Shown: piece by piece, positions 1-7,342 of the stretch
Layout: every line of letters starts with the position of its first letter
How positions within the stretch are numbered: the stretch's first letter is position 1
Assembly: GCA_937889595.1 (NCBI GenBank)
Contig: CALAOR010000020.1
Span: 32,487-96,486, forward strand
Length of the DNA: 64,000 bases
Direction of reading: 5' to 3'
Source of the DNA: an uncultured bacterium
GTDB taxonomy: Bacteria; Oederibacteriota; PGYV01; Palsa-1178
Program-made: the position numbers and the translations under genes
Notes under the pieces: model-generated
The model's input: the letters and a program-made list of their open reading frames with translations, nothing else
Databases searched by the model: none
What the model was told of the DNA's origin: nothing

Positions 1-415
1 CGTCTGTCTCGCCCGCGCCATAAGACCTGGTCCCGCCCGCAAACACATATCCTCCGTCGTCCGTGCCCGTGATTGACAGAGCCGCTTCATCAGAGTCGCC
101 CCCAAAAGTCCTGGCCCATTCCATATCGCCTTTATTATCGGTTTTTACTATGTAAGCATCGGACCCGCCCGCGCCAAATGAACGCGTATCCCCGCATATA
201 ACATACCCGCCGTCCTTTGCCTGTGTTATATCCCAGGCTATATCCGCAGCCGGCCCGCCGAATGTTTTGAAAGTTGATTTCCTGAAATACGCCTTTACCT
301 GGGGAGGTATCTTTTTCGGTGATAAAAGCGTGGCAAGGATGGCGATGGCAAAGACGATCGAGAATATAAACATGACGATAATGCTGTTCCGTTTTATTTT
401 TTCAGCCTGGCTCAT
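1..415 (-). CDS. Membrane-anchored repeat (propeller-like) protein, 3' part beyond window
   Basis: The gene starts at an ATG at 415 behind a GGAGG box and runs off the left edge, so only the first 138 residues are visible. Residues about 14-32 form one hydrophobic N-terminal segment (signal anchor). After it come repeats of roughly 50 residues built on the pattern DGGYVICGDTRSFGAG, then DAYIVKTDNKGDMEWARTFG. The gene at 37696-38820 has the same anchor-plus-repeat design, so the two are paralogues. Repeats of this type probably fold as a beta-propeller outside the cytoplasm. That fold is inference and no catalytic motif is visible. The function is unknown. Confidence 0.8.
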   Translation of the reverse strand, partial: MSQAEKIKRNSIIVMFIFSIVFAIAILATLLSPKKIPPQVKAYFRKSTFKTFGGPAADIAWDITQAKDGGYVICGDTRSFGAGGSDAYIVKTDNKGDMEWARTFGGDSDEAALSITGTDDGGYVFAGGTRSYGAGETD

Positions 416-620
416 GCTAAAACCTCCGGTAATATATTCATAAACTTTCACACAGCACGCTTTAACAATGATAAAAGTTGGTCCATATAAGTTGCGGATT
501 TTAAGGATATGTTTTAATAAACCTGAGCCATGATATAACAATATTATATATTTTTCAATGATTTTTTATACAAAACCCAATGCTTGGATGGTTCGTATAA
601 TTTATATTGGATTTTAAGCC

Positions 621-755
621 TTAGCGTACTATTTCCTCCGAATTCTGCGTTGCCCCATATAACGTCGCAGGTTCTTTGCTTAATATGATGCGGCCCCGAC
701 CGGCATTTTTGGCGTCCAGCATGGCGGTGTCGGCGGTTTTTATTATCCGGCACAT
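621..755 (-). pseudogene. Remnant of a GGDEF (diguanylate cyclase) C-terminus
   Basis: A short reading frame on the minus strand encodes ADTAMLDAKNAGRGRIIL, followed by about 20 residues and a TAA at 621-623. This matches the closing helix and strand of GGDEF domains (typically AD.ALY.AK..GRNRV). The rest of the domain, including the GGDEF active-site loop, is missing: upstream the frame runs into the small gene ending at 776. A different frame over the same bases is also open but resembles nothing. I read this as the decayed 3' end of a diguanylate cyclase gene. Confidence 0.55.
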
Positions 756-775
756 CCGGACTTTTACTTGCTTAC

Positions 776-1042
776 TTACATTGCATGTGGCTGTTTAATC
801 AAATCCAGGCTCGCAACCATCTTTGACGGCTGGCCGGAGAACTTCACGGGTAGTTTGAAACAAAGCTCAATCCTGTCTTTTTCATTATTATAGACCATGC
901 CGCTTATGTCATTTTTTATGGCATAAATCGGGAATTCTTTTCCTTTATTTTCACCCATGCTGACCTTAAAATTTCTGCCTGTAAATTCATACCCGCCTGC
1001 TTTCAGTTCGTCCAACTTGGTCGTTTCGGCATCTTGTTTCAT
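776..1042 (-). CDS. Small protein of unknown function
   Basis: An 88-residue soluble protein. The ATG at 1042 is chosen because GGAGG lies six bases upstream; a TTG two codons earlier would sit too close to that box. There is no signal peptide, membrane segment or cysteine cluster. The sequence is mixed alpha/beta in character, with a lysine-rich middle (SMGENKGKEFPIYAIKND). I do not recognise the family. It is probably a monocistronic gene, followed directly by the GGDEF remnant. Confidence 0.6.
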   Translation of the reverse strand: MKQDAETTKLDELKAGGYEFTGRNFKVSMGENKGKEFPIYAIKNDISGMVYNNEKDRIELCFKLPVKFSGQPSKMVASLDLIKQPHAM

Positions 1043-1381
1043 GAACAACCTCCATCAATCTTTGTAAACCAAGCATACGCGGGTAGATTAAAATAACATA
1101 CAGCTTTGTTCCGTTTTTAATAGACCTTTATCCTGCCGGAAAGTAGGCGCTGAAGCCCAACTCACTGAGATCGGTGGGCTCAATATGGATGAAAAATGAG
1201 CGCTTTTGTTTGATTTTAACCCTTAGCATATAATTTTGTTCAAATTATGTGGTGGCTCTTATATAATTGGTATATTTGTTTGTAATTATTAAAGCTAAAT
1301 ACCTTACCCTGGCTGTTTTTCAATATATAATTATATTATTTTTGCAAGGAAAAAATATAAAGTTCCGCTCAGGTTTGCTTT
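1043..1381. other. Intergenic gap, weak hairpin only
   Basis: No gene is visible. The only structure is a short inverted repeat, AGCCCA and TGGGCT about 20 bases apart near 1154-1180. It could be a weak terminator for the STAS gene that ends at 1382. The rest is AT-rich and probably contains the promoter of the small gene at 776-1042. Confidence 0.4.
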
Positions 1382-1741
1382 TTAGTTAAAGTATGACGCT
1401 TCTTGAACGGTTTTAAATTCCAGCATAAGGTTGTTCAGTTCAAGAAGTTTGTACACTTCCTTTACGCTTTGCTGCATGCCAGCGAGGTGTATATCACCGC
1501 CGCCGCGAGTGGCTTTTCTTAAATTTCCCAAAAATATTCCCCATCCCGCGCTGCTTATGTATTTGACAGCCGACAGGTCAATCACTATCTTGAAAAATCC
1601 TGATTTAAAAATACCGTTTACTATCTCTGAAAGCAGTATAGAGTTGTCGGAATCTATGTGGCCTGAACACTTTATCGTTTTTACGCGGTCCTGTTCGGAT
1701 ATATCAAATGCCAGACCTTCAGTAAAATTTACGTTTTCCAT
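1382..1741 (-). CDS. STAS-domain protein (anti-sigma factor antagonist type)
   Basis: A 119-residue single STAS domain. The motif DLSAVKYISSAGWGIFLG carries the serine that, in SpoIIAA/RsbV-type antagonists, is phosphorylated by a cognate anti-sigma kinase. The protein would act in the cytoplasm by partner switching. No anti-sigma kinase or sigma factor gene is nearby, so its partner is encoded elsewhere. The start is placed at the ATG at 1741 because AAGGAG lies eight bases upstream. A longer frame starting at 1771 lacks such a site. The domain assignment is firm; the regulated process is unknown. Confidence 0.9.
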   Translation of the reverse strand: MENVNFTEGLAFDISEQDRVKTIKCSGHIDSDNSILLSEIVNGIFKSGFFKIVIDLSAVKYISSAGWGIFLGNLRKATRGGGDIHLAGMQQSVKEVYKLLELNNLMLEFKTVQEASYFN

Positions 1742-1982
1742 CACCCTGCTCCTTATCATTTTTAGTTTCATAACAAATATAGCATATCCGGGACGGTAAA
1801 AACAGGGTGTTTTTCCGCTTTTTCATGCTATTATTCCACTATCCGGTTTTCCAAGTATCAAAGGAGGTATTATCGCTGCCCTTTTTGACAACATCGATAA
1901 TTTCATACTTAATCTTACAGGTGATTATGTTTGACGGTACAGACCAAAGATAAAAAAGGATAAATTTCGTTCTTTAAGGACT

Positions 1983-2264
1983 TTAAATAACCAAAATCGG
2001 GGCAAAAAAAACTGTTTTTATCCTTTTCAGAGATAAAACAGGATAAATAGGCGTAAATGTTGGCGTAATAGTCGATGTCGGCGTTATTGTAAATGTAGGT
2101 GTTATCGTCCCGGTAATAGTACTAGTCTCAGATATAGTAGGGGAAAGTGTAGGCGAATTAATAATATTCGGTTGTGTCAGAGTATCTTTTTTCTTGCAAG
2201 CAAATAACACGAAAACGAAAACTAAAACCAAAGCCAGGATAAATATAATTTTTGAATTTTTCAA
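1983..2264 (-). CDS. Short Thr/Pro-rich lipoprotein, possibly truncated
   Basis: The predicted protein has a lysine-containing N-terminus, a long hydrophobic stretch and a lipobox-like LFAC, so it should be lipidated at the cysteine. It continues as a low-complexity stalk of TIT/TPT repeats (for example TPTFTITPTSTITPTFTP). After the stalk only about 20 residues remain before the stop, where related proteins usually carry a folded domain; this may be a frameshifted or truncated gene. The start is a TTG at 2264 behind GGAAGGTGG; an ATG at 2282 is the alternative. The stalk resembles that of the gene at 21653-22225. Confidence 0.55.
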   Translation of the reverse strand: MKNSKIIFILALVLVFVFVLFACKKKDTLTQPNIINSPTLSPTISETSTITGTITPTFTITPTSTITPTFTPIYPVLSLKRIKTVFFAPILVI

Positions 2265-2570
2265 TTTCCCACCTTCCCTCATGACGTTAATCATCAATTT
2301 AATCATACCTTTTAAAAAATTTAGAATCAATATGTATTTTTTTACTGTCAATACAAAACTGAACGTCGGGCGTGCATTCCGGTTTCGGGGTTCCTCATAT
2401 TTGTTGACTTTATTTTATTTTTTTTTCATATTTTCTTTTATAATTTAAAATTGGGAGGGTGATCAATGGGTGGTTCGGGGTCAAACCCTGCTTACAGCAT
2501 TGATATTTTTTGCTGCTTAACTTAAACTTAGTCAAGTCTGTAAACAAGGTTTGGCCCCTACCCTATAAAA

Positions 2571-2606
2571 AGCCTGCCGTGAGCGGCAGCAAGCAGCCGC
2601 TCTACA
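2571..2606. repeat. Dispersed palindromic repeat (GCGGCAGC family), copy 1
   Basis: The segment contains GCCTGCCG / CGGCAGC and then GCAGCCGCTCTAC, two overlapping hairpins. Close relatives occur at 5338-5393 and 59294-59352. It lies in the 470-base gap 2265-2735, which otherwise has an AT-rich stretch and no recognisable gene. Confidence 0.7.
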
Positions 2607-2735
2607 CATAAATCAAATTTAGTGCCAGACCCTATATTTGCAATATCCTATTTATTTCAGTAGTACTCAAATATCACTGTTTTGCCAGTTTCATGCGGCC
2701 AACGCCGATTTCCCCGGCTACAGCAGACTTGGACT

Positions 2736-3254
2736 TTAAGGAGTTGTAACTTCTATATCATAAGTAAAGTTTGCCCCGTATCCACCGCAAGTGTAATTCT
2801 TGACCAACACATAATATACGCCGGTGGACGGCGCGATCCATGTCAACTTGCTTTCCAGGTTTGGTGAATTATAATCGTCATTTTCACTGATGTATGTCGT
2901 CCCATCTGTCGAATAAAGCGTTATAACGGTATCAACATGCGCCGCTACATTAAGGTTGAGCGTCTGGATGGTGTAAGAAGTCCCGGCCACGGCCGAAAAT
3001 TTGATATAATCCTGGTCGCAGTAATCATGGAAAGTATGGTGCTGTACCGCCCCGTTGACCGTTATTGTTTTCGCGTTCAGATATGTATCATCGTCCTCAT
3101 ACGCGTCCCCTGCGGCGCCGACCGGGGTGGCGGTGGCTGCCGGCGTCGGGGAATTTGCCGGAAACGCCGGGTTTAATGTGGTTGTTTTTGTGCACGAAAA
3201 CACAGACAATAAAATCATAAATAAAAACGTTGAAAACAAAAATTTTAGCCTCAT
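2736..3254 (-). CDS. Lipoprotein with a PPC (pre-peptidase C-terminal) domain
   Basis: A 172-residue protein. A signal peptide ends in the lipobox SVFSC, followed by a short Pro/Ala/Thr linker and one PPC-type beta-sandwich. The domain shows the usual landmarks: an acidic YEDDDTYLNA entry, DQDYIKFSAVAGTSYTI, DTVITLYSTDG, and an aromatic YYVLVKNY strand near the end. PPC domains normally sit at the C-terminus of secreted enzymes and serve in export or substrate contact; here the domain stands alone on a lipid anchor. The ATG at 3254 follows GAGG by eight bases. The stop of the upstream barrel gene lies five bases away, so the two are co-transcribed. Confidence 0.85.
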   Translation of the reverse strand: MRLKFLFSTFLFMILLSVFSCTKTTTLNPAFPANSPTPAATATPVGAAGDAYEDDDTYLNAKTITVNGAVQHHTFHDYCDQDYIKFSAVAGTSYTIQTLNLNVAAHVDTVITLYSTDGTTYISENDDYNSPNLESKLTWIAPSTGVYYVLVKNYTCGGYGANFTYDIEVTTP

Positions 3255-3259
3255 CTTTG

Positions 3260-4246
3260 TCACCTCACCTTATCTGCGTAATCATAGTATATCCTGGCCT
3301 TGTCGGCCATGCCGATCGAATTAAAACAATTCCCGATCTTCATGTAAATTATGGAGCTTTTTTCCATTTTTGCGGCGGTTGAATAATACGTGTAAGCCTG
3401 CTTAAAATCTCCTGACGCGTAAAGCTTGTCGCCGTACGCCTCATAGCGGGACGCTTTCGGGTCTTTGCTTCCCATGCCGGACGGATCCAACGACCCTCCC
3501 TTACCGCCTCCTTTTGCGGGATTGCCGTCAAGATCGAGCCCTATTCCTATGGAGGAATTAAAACTCATGCCTATCCCGCTGAAACCCGCGCTTGCGTTGA
3601 GGAAAAACTGGTCCGAAAAATAATATTTGGCGCCCGCTCCCACGTTAAAACCCAGGCCTCCGAACCCCTGCGACCCGCTCAAAGTGTCTACCTTTACATA
3701 AGAATCCGTCGGAGCGTCATATGATTCCATGAGTATATCACCTGAGATTGACATATAACCCACATCGCCCATGAAATAAACGCAAAAACTTTCCGCCGGA
3801 AAAAGCTGGTACTTAAACCCAAGCCCCGCGTATATCAAGGACGCCGAAGTTACCATCTTAATAAGCGGCTTGTCATACCCGGCAATGGTAAAATCCACGT
3901 TATACTTTAATCCGGGGAAATATGAAACTCTGGTGATGGCCAAAAAGCTGTCCTTGTTCAGCCTCTTGCCTATGACAGCGTCGAAACCCGCGGCAGACTG
4001 GGATTCCTCGACCTTTGCCGTATAACCCGAAAGTACCAGCAGGTCGGTGAATGCACGCAATGAGTACTTCGTGTTTGTGGACGGATTTTCGAAGTAAAAA
4101 CCGTAATTATTCATATTGGATATGCCTACAATCCCCAGGTTGACATCTGCGTCATATGCAAAAACCCCGGCAGAAAAAAGACAGGTGAAAATAATAACGA
4201 CAAGTACGCATTTTTTTAAAAACAGTATCTTTTCATTTCGCGGCAT
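3260..4246 (-). CDS. Outer-membrane beta-barrel protein with C-terminal TPR tail
   Basis: A 328-residue protein. A signal peptide is followed by about 220 residues of alternating amphipathic strands, including FGGLGFNVGAGAKYYFSDQF and other Gly/aromatic turns typical of small outer-membrane barrels. A Gly/Lys-rich linker (GGGKGGSLDP) leads to roughly 60 residues of TPR-like helices with A-x-x-Y patterns. The TPR part would face the periplasm. Start at 4246 because AGGGAG lies upstream and the signal peptide begins there. The same barrel-linker-TPR design recurs at 8634-10259. It forms an operon with the PPC lipoprotein. The function is unknown. Confidence 0.75.
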   Translation of the reverse strand: MPRNEKILFLKKCVLVVIIFTCLFSAGVFAYDADVNLGIVGISNMNNYGFYFENPSTNTKYSLRAFTDLLVLSGYTAKVEESQSAAGFDAVIGKRLNKDSFLAITRVSYFPGLKYNVDFTIAGYDKPLIKMVTSASLIYAGLGFKYQLFPAESFCVYFMGDVGYMSISGDILMESYDAPTDSYVKVDTLSGSQGFGGLGFNVGAGAKYYFSDQFFLNASAGFSGIGMSFNSSIGIGLDLDGNPAKGGGKGGSLDPSGMGSKDPKASRYEAYGDKLYASGDFKQAYTYYSTAAKMEKSSIIYMKIGNCFNSIGMADKARIYYDYADKVR

Positions 4247-4401
4247 TGTTGACTCCCTTATTTTTTTACCCTCAATTTTGGCAGCGAAAAGCCGCTGCAG
4301 TCCAAGCAAAAATATTGTGCGCCCCATAAGTACAATATATATTGTACAATAATCCGCAGGATTTTGCACGAAAAAAATCCGGTTTGACGCAGATGAAATG
4401 A

Positions 4402-4842
4402 TTAGTCAACACCTTCGTTTTTTTCCACAACCACAAAACTCTTGGTTGTTTTCGTGACCTCAATACCAAAAATGGCAGGATGGCAAATTTGAGGCCTAGG
4501 ACTGCCATTATCGCATGGAATCCCGAGCGTTACTACGATAGTGTTGCTGTCTGAAGGGTCATTGCCTACGTCTGCCAGGTAAGGCCAGACTGCGCAGTAA
4601 CTTTTATTTATAATAAAATAAGTTTTATTTGTAAAATCCCATGCTGTCGGAGTTGCGCCGCCCGGGCAGTATAGATCAAAATCCGCTATAGAATTAACTG
4701 TGAAAGTTCCTGCAGTACAATCGGGAGGAGATACTGAATTATATGAAACATCATTTGGTCCGGATACCTTAGTACAATTACGATGACACGCATTAAAAGC
4801 AAAGATGAGCAATGCAAAGAGAATAAAAACAAAATTTTTCAT
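4402..4842 (-). CDS. Cysteine-containing lipoprotein of unknown function
   Basis: A 146-residue protein with a clear signal peptide and the lipobox AFNAC. The mature part holds six further cysteines spread along the chain (near HRNC, PPDC, LYC, SYC, IPC, QIC), which suggests disulfide bonds in the periplasm or on the surface. The core looks beta-rich (TIVVTLGIP, KSFVVVEKN). I recognise no family. The gene is followed by the barrel/PPC operon and preceded by a 589-base gap, so it probably has its own promoter. Confidence 0.65.
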   Translation of the reverse strand: MKNFVFILFALLIFAFNACHRNCTKVSGPNDVSYNSVSPPDCTAGTFTVNSIADFDLYCPGGATPTAWDFTNKTYFIINKSYCAVWPYLADVGNDPSDSNTIVVTLGIPCDNGSPRPQICHPAIFGIEVTKTTKSFVVVEKNEGVD

Positions 4843-5431
4843 ATTATAATGTTACCTCATTTATCGATAATAAGTATTCCCCATGTTTCGCAAACTGTCA
4901 ATTTGGCAGCATGAAACAAGTATTCGTTAATTGCTGGGATCAGACCTCGGATTGAGCGTTTAGAATTATCCTTGTCTAACCCGCTGCCCGTCGGTTCCTC
5001 ACCCTTTGTTGCCCGCAAATATTTCATCCGCCTTTAAAAGAACGGAATATATGGTTTCATCCCCCGCTGTTCAGTGGCAACCCCGCATTGTTGCGTATTA
5101 TTTTGTTGTCAGCCTTAATGTGTTTATTATACTACAATCCACTATTGCCGCAATACTTAATCAGCGGATTATTTTATTAAATGAGACTCCCTCTATAGAA
5201 CGATTTTATTATTTTATTTGAAGTTGCCAAACACATTAACACCAGGGGGCGCGTGGACAATCTCAAGGTGGGAGTGCATTCGTATCTTATCCAGGCGCAG
5301 GCCGGTGGGGCGCAGGCCTGCGACTACAAAATCAAAAGCCTGCCGTAAGCGGCAGCAACATTCGACAAGCTCATGTTTCAGCGGCCGCTTTACACATCAA
5401 TTTATGGCAGAGTCGCCCTGTATTATTGCGT
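4843..5431. other. Long intergenic gap with repeat elements
   Basis: No supported gene. The left half is AT-rich and without structure that I can see. Around 5304-5326 lies a palindrome of the GTAG..CTAC family (core GCGCAGGCCTGCG, read on the minus strand as GTAGTCGCAGGCCTGCG). At 5338-5393 is a copy of the GCGGCAGC repeat with the interior CAACATTCGACAAGCTCATG, almost identical to 59294-59352. Confidence 0.7.
5338..5393. repeat. Dispersed repeat (GCGGCAGC family), copy 2
   Basis: Reads GCCTGCCGTAAGCGGCAGC, then an interior beginning CAACATTCGACAAGCTCATG, then CAGCGGCCGCTTTAC. The copy at 59294-59352 shares the interior with one difference (A to G) and ends CAGCGGCTGCTCTAC. Such high identity at two distant intergenic sites marks it as a dispersed element rather than chance. 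Confidence 0.75.
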
Positions 5432-5842
5432 TTATTCCGCAGGCAGGTTTTTGCGGACAAACTCCACAAACTTTTCCGCATTTTTCAGCACTGCCTCGGA
5501 ATCCGTCTTAAAGACCAGCCTCGCCTCATATTCAGCCAGACTTTTTACAGCCAGCACCCTGCTGAACCTCGCCGCATTGCCGGTGAACTCTTCCGTGTTT
5601 TTAACCGATTTTATCAGGTTTACCGCGTCGGAGTGTTTTTCGCCCGCCGCCCTTTTGCCCAGGTGCCTGGCACAAAGCGCGTCAGCCGCAGATATGCAGG
5701 CATGAACCGCATTTGCCGCAGAAACATTATAGTCCCCGGAGTCAAACATCTGCTTCGCCGCTTTTAAGAACTGTTCCGACTTGCTCATGAAAACATGGCT
5801 CAGGTTCCTGCTGACTTCGATCGTCCTGATTTTCAGCGTCAT
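5432..5842 (-). CDS. HEPN-domain protein (likely RNase partner of the adjacent nucleotidyltransferase)
   Basis: A 136-residue all-helical HEPN protein. Residues 64-70 read RAAGEKH, an R-x5-H arrangement matching the R-x4-6-H catalytic motif of HEPN ribonucleases. The tyrosine that follows the histidine in HepT-type toxins (RX4HXY) is absent; here it is His-Ser-Asp. The gene lies 13 bases downstream of the HTH-nucleotidyltransferase gene and is surely co-transcribed with it. Known MNT/HEPN pairs act as toxin-antitoxin systems in which the nucleotidyltransferase modifies or restrains the HEPN protein. Whether this protein is toxic is inference. Confidence 0.8.
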   Translation of the reverse strand: MTLKIRTIEVSRNLSHVFMSKSEQFLKAAKQMFDSGDYNVSAANAVHACISAADALCARHLGKRAAGEKHSDAVNLIKSVKNTEEFTGNAARFSRVLAVKSLAEYEARLVFKTDSEAVLKNAEKFVEFVRKNLPAE

Positions 5843-5855
5843 TCAAAGCTACCCT

Positions 5856-6440
5856 CTATATTATTTTTATGCCTTTTCCAGCCGCTTTTATAACTTCCAG
5901 TCCCTGCCTGGCCGCGTAATCCCTTTCGGACAGTATGTGCGCCGAAAGCGGGTTCCCGTACAGGGTTATACACTCTTTTTCCAGCTTAAAGATCGCGGGT
6001 TCGATCGCTTTAACCAGTTTATCCTTAACAACCACCAGCAGATCTATGTCGCTTCCCGGTTTTTCTCTGCCCGCGGATATGGAGCCATAAATCACCGCTT
6101 TTATCACGCCCCTGCTTTTAAGTCCGTTCTTCAGTGTCCTTTTCAAATGTTCCAGCGGCCGAACCGCCCCGGGGAATTCCTTCATCATCCTCGCGAGTTC
6201 CGCATGCGCAAAGCTTCCCTCGTTTTGCTCCCACAGGTTCACATTTCCCGCGCGTGAAACCCTGAGAAAATTCATCGCGAACAGTTCGTTCACCGCCCTG
6301 TTTACCGACATATGGGATATTTTCAGTTCTGCCGCGATCTCACGCTCGCTCATTTTCGGCGGGCCGGACAGAAAATGCCGCACAATGCTGGCCTTTATTT
6401 CCGTGGAAAGAGCCTTTAAGACAGATTCATTGAATATCAT
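5856..6440 (-). CDS. HTH-nucleotidyltransferase fusion (MNT-type partner of HEPN)
   Basis: A 194-residue two-domain protein. Residues about 1-75 form a winged helix (SEREIAAELKISHMSVNRAV), and residues about 105-194 form a minimal nucleotidyltransferase with GS at 119-120 and D131/D133 (GSDIDLLVV), the metal-binding pattern of the family. It heads a two-gene operon with the HEPN protein. Its promoter carries palindromes directly over the start site (see 6451-6498), so the fused HTH probably represses its own operon. Fusing the DNA-binding domain to the antitoxin would tie regulation to complex formation; this is inference. The start is fixed by AGGAGG just upstream of the ATG at 6440. Confidence 0.85.
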   Translation of the reverse strand: MIFNESVLKALSTEIKASIVRHFLSGPPKMSEREIAAELKISHMSVNRAVNELFAMNFLRVSRAGNVNLWEQNEGSFAHAELARMMKEFPGAVRPLEHLKRTLKNGLKSRGVIKAVIYGSISAGREKPGSDIDLLVVVKDKLVKAIEPAIFKLEKECITLYGNPLSAHILSERDYAARQGLEVIKAAGKGIKII

Positions 6441-6450
6441 ATGTCCTCCT

Positions 6451-6498
6451 TTGTAACTATCTTAGTTACAAGTGTAACATAAATAGTTACAAAGTCAA
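6451..6498 (-). promoter_or_regulatory. Promoter and palindromic operator of the nucleotidyltransferase/HEPN operon
   Basis: On the minus strand a -35 TTGACT (6493-6498) and -10 TACACT (6471-6476) are separated by 16 bases. Overlapping the expected start is a perfect inverted repeat, TTGTAACTA and TAGTTACAA with a three-base spacer (6451-6471). A second pair, GTAAC and GTTAC seven bases apart (6474-6490), fills the -10/-35 spacer. AGGAGG and the start codon follow at once. The layout fits repression by the HTH domain encoded by the first gene. Confidence 0.75.
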
Positions 6499-6594
6499 GG
6501 CTGAATTCATATCCCCGCGGTTTATGGCCGGATATCATCCGGCCATATGCGGCTTTCTTTCTAATTTCCGACTTGCTTTTTAAACATCTGTATC

Positions 6595-7329
6595 TTATTC
6601 CGTCGTATAATACCACACCTTAAGCATGGGCCTGTTTGACGGCGTTACTGCGTTTGAGGAGTAAATCTCGCTGTAATTAAAAGTACTCTCGTTTGTGCAC
6701 TTAAAAAACATGCCATAGTTTGTCAGGGGATTCATCATCCAACCCTGCACTACTGCCGTATCAAGAGGTATTGTAAGTGCGCTGCTTGGAGGCAGGTTAT
6801 AAGACGCGCTTGCCGTCATTGTATGCGAATCAAAATCGCCGCCGTATATATTCCAGTCCGTTGTATTTGTATTAAGACCCCACCCTGCTTGAAAAACAGT
6901 CCATGTATTAGTAACTTTATGTACTGTGACGTTTTGCGCGCCTCCGTTATTACTGACACCATTTGTATTAATTGTAAGTTCTGCTTTATCAACTATTATT
7001 TTTGAAGAAGGCAGACTACTTAGATCAAATTTAAGAATTGCCCTTGTAGTCATACTTATATCGTTGTATCCGACAGCTATCGGATTATTTGCGTCAGTAT
7101 AATGCGCAAAACTATAACTATTATTAATCGAAGCCTGCACCTGACCGCTATATGTGCCTGAATACACCCCGCCCTGCTGAAAAATTCTCATGTAATAAAG
7201 CCCTGGTTGTACGGGCCCCGCAGTACCTGTCTGGCCTTGTGGGCCCGTAGGGCCTGCCTTTCCAGTGCAGGAAACTAAAACTAAAACAAGAGTAACTGCT
7301 AATAATACTGCTGTAACAAATTTTTTCAT
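6595..7329 (-). CDS. Lipoprotein with collagen-like segment and DNRLRE domain
   Basis: A 244-residue protein. The lipobox VLVSC is followed by a short G-x-y run (GKAGPTGPQGQTGTAGP) and then a DNRLRE-type beta-sandwich. Landmarks are RAILKFDLSSLPSSKIIVDKAEL (start of the fold), VTNTWTVFQAGW, a PLDTAVVQGW strand and the closing NRPMLKVWYY. DNRLRE domains are thought to be adhesive or carbohydrate-binding modules of secreted proteins. The collagen-like part is too short for a stable triple helix and may act as a spacer. It lies 13 bases downstream of the next lipoprotein gene and is probably in one operon with it and the barrel-TPR gene. Confidence 0.8.
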   Translation of the reverse strand: MKKFVTAVLLAVTLVLVLVSCTGKAGPTGPQGQTGTAGPVQPGLYYMRIFQQGGVYSGTYSGQVQASINNSYSFAHYTDANNPIAVGYNDISMTTRAILKFDLSSLPSSKIIVDKAELTINTNGVSNNGGAQNVTVHKVTNTWTVFQAGWGLNTNTTDWNIYGGDFDSHTMTASASYNLPPSSALTIPLDTAVVQGWMMNPLTNYGMFFKCTNESTFNYSEIYSSNAVTPSNRPMLKVWYYTTE

Positions 7330-7342
7330 GTTTTTCCTCCGT

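Noticed and set aside
544..753. 69-residue minus-strand reading frame with GTG start
   Set aside because: It overlaps the GGDEF remnant in another frame, is rich in Arg/His/Cys as expected from a shadow, and has no ribosome site.
1850..1935. Plus-strand AAAGGAGG followed by an open frame ending GDYV
   Set aside because: There is no ATG/GTG/TTG at a suitable distance and the frame is only about 20 codons; it may be a gene remnant but cannot be supported.
2700..3330. Plus-strand frames opposite the PPC lipoprotein gene
   Set aside because: They are shadows: the minus strand has a signal peptide, lipobox and a recognisable domain.
6595..7329. Collagen-like fibre protein
   Set aside because: Only about six G-x-y triplets are present, too few for a fibre; the folded DNRLRE part makes up most of the protein.
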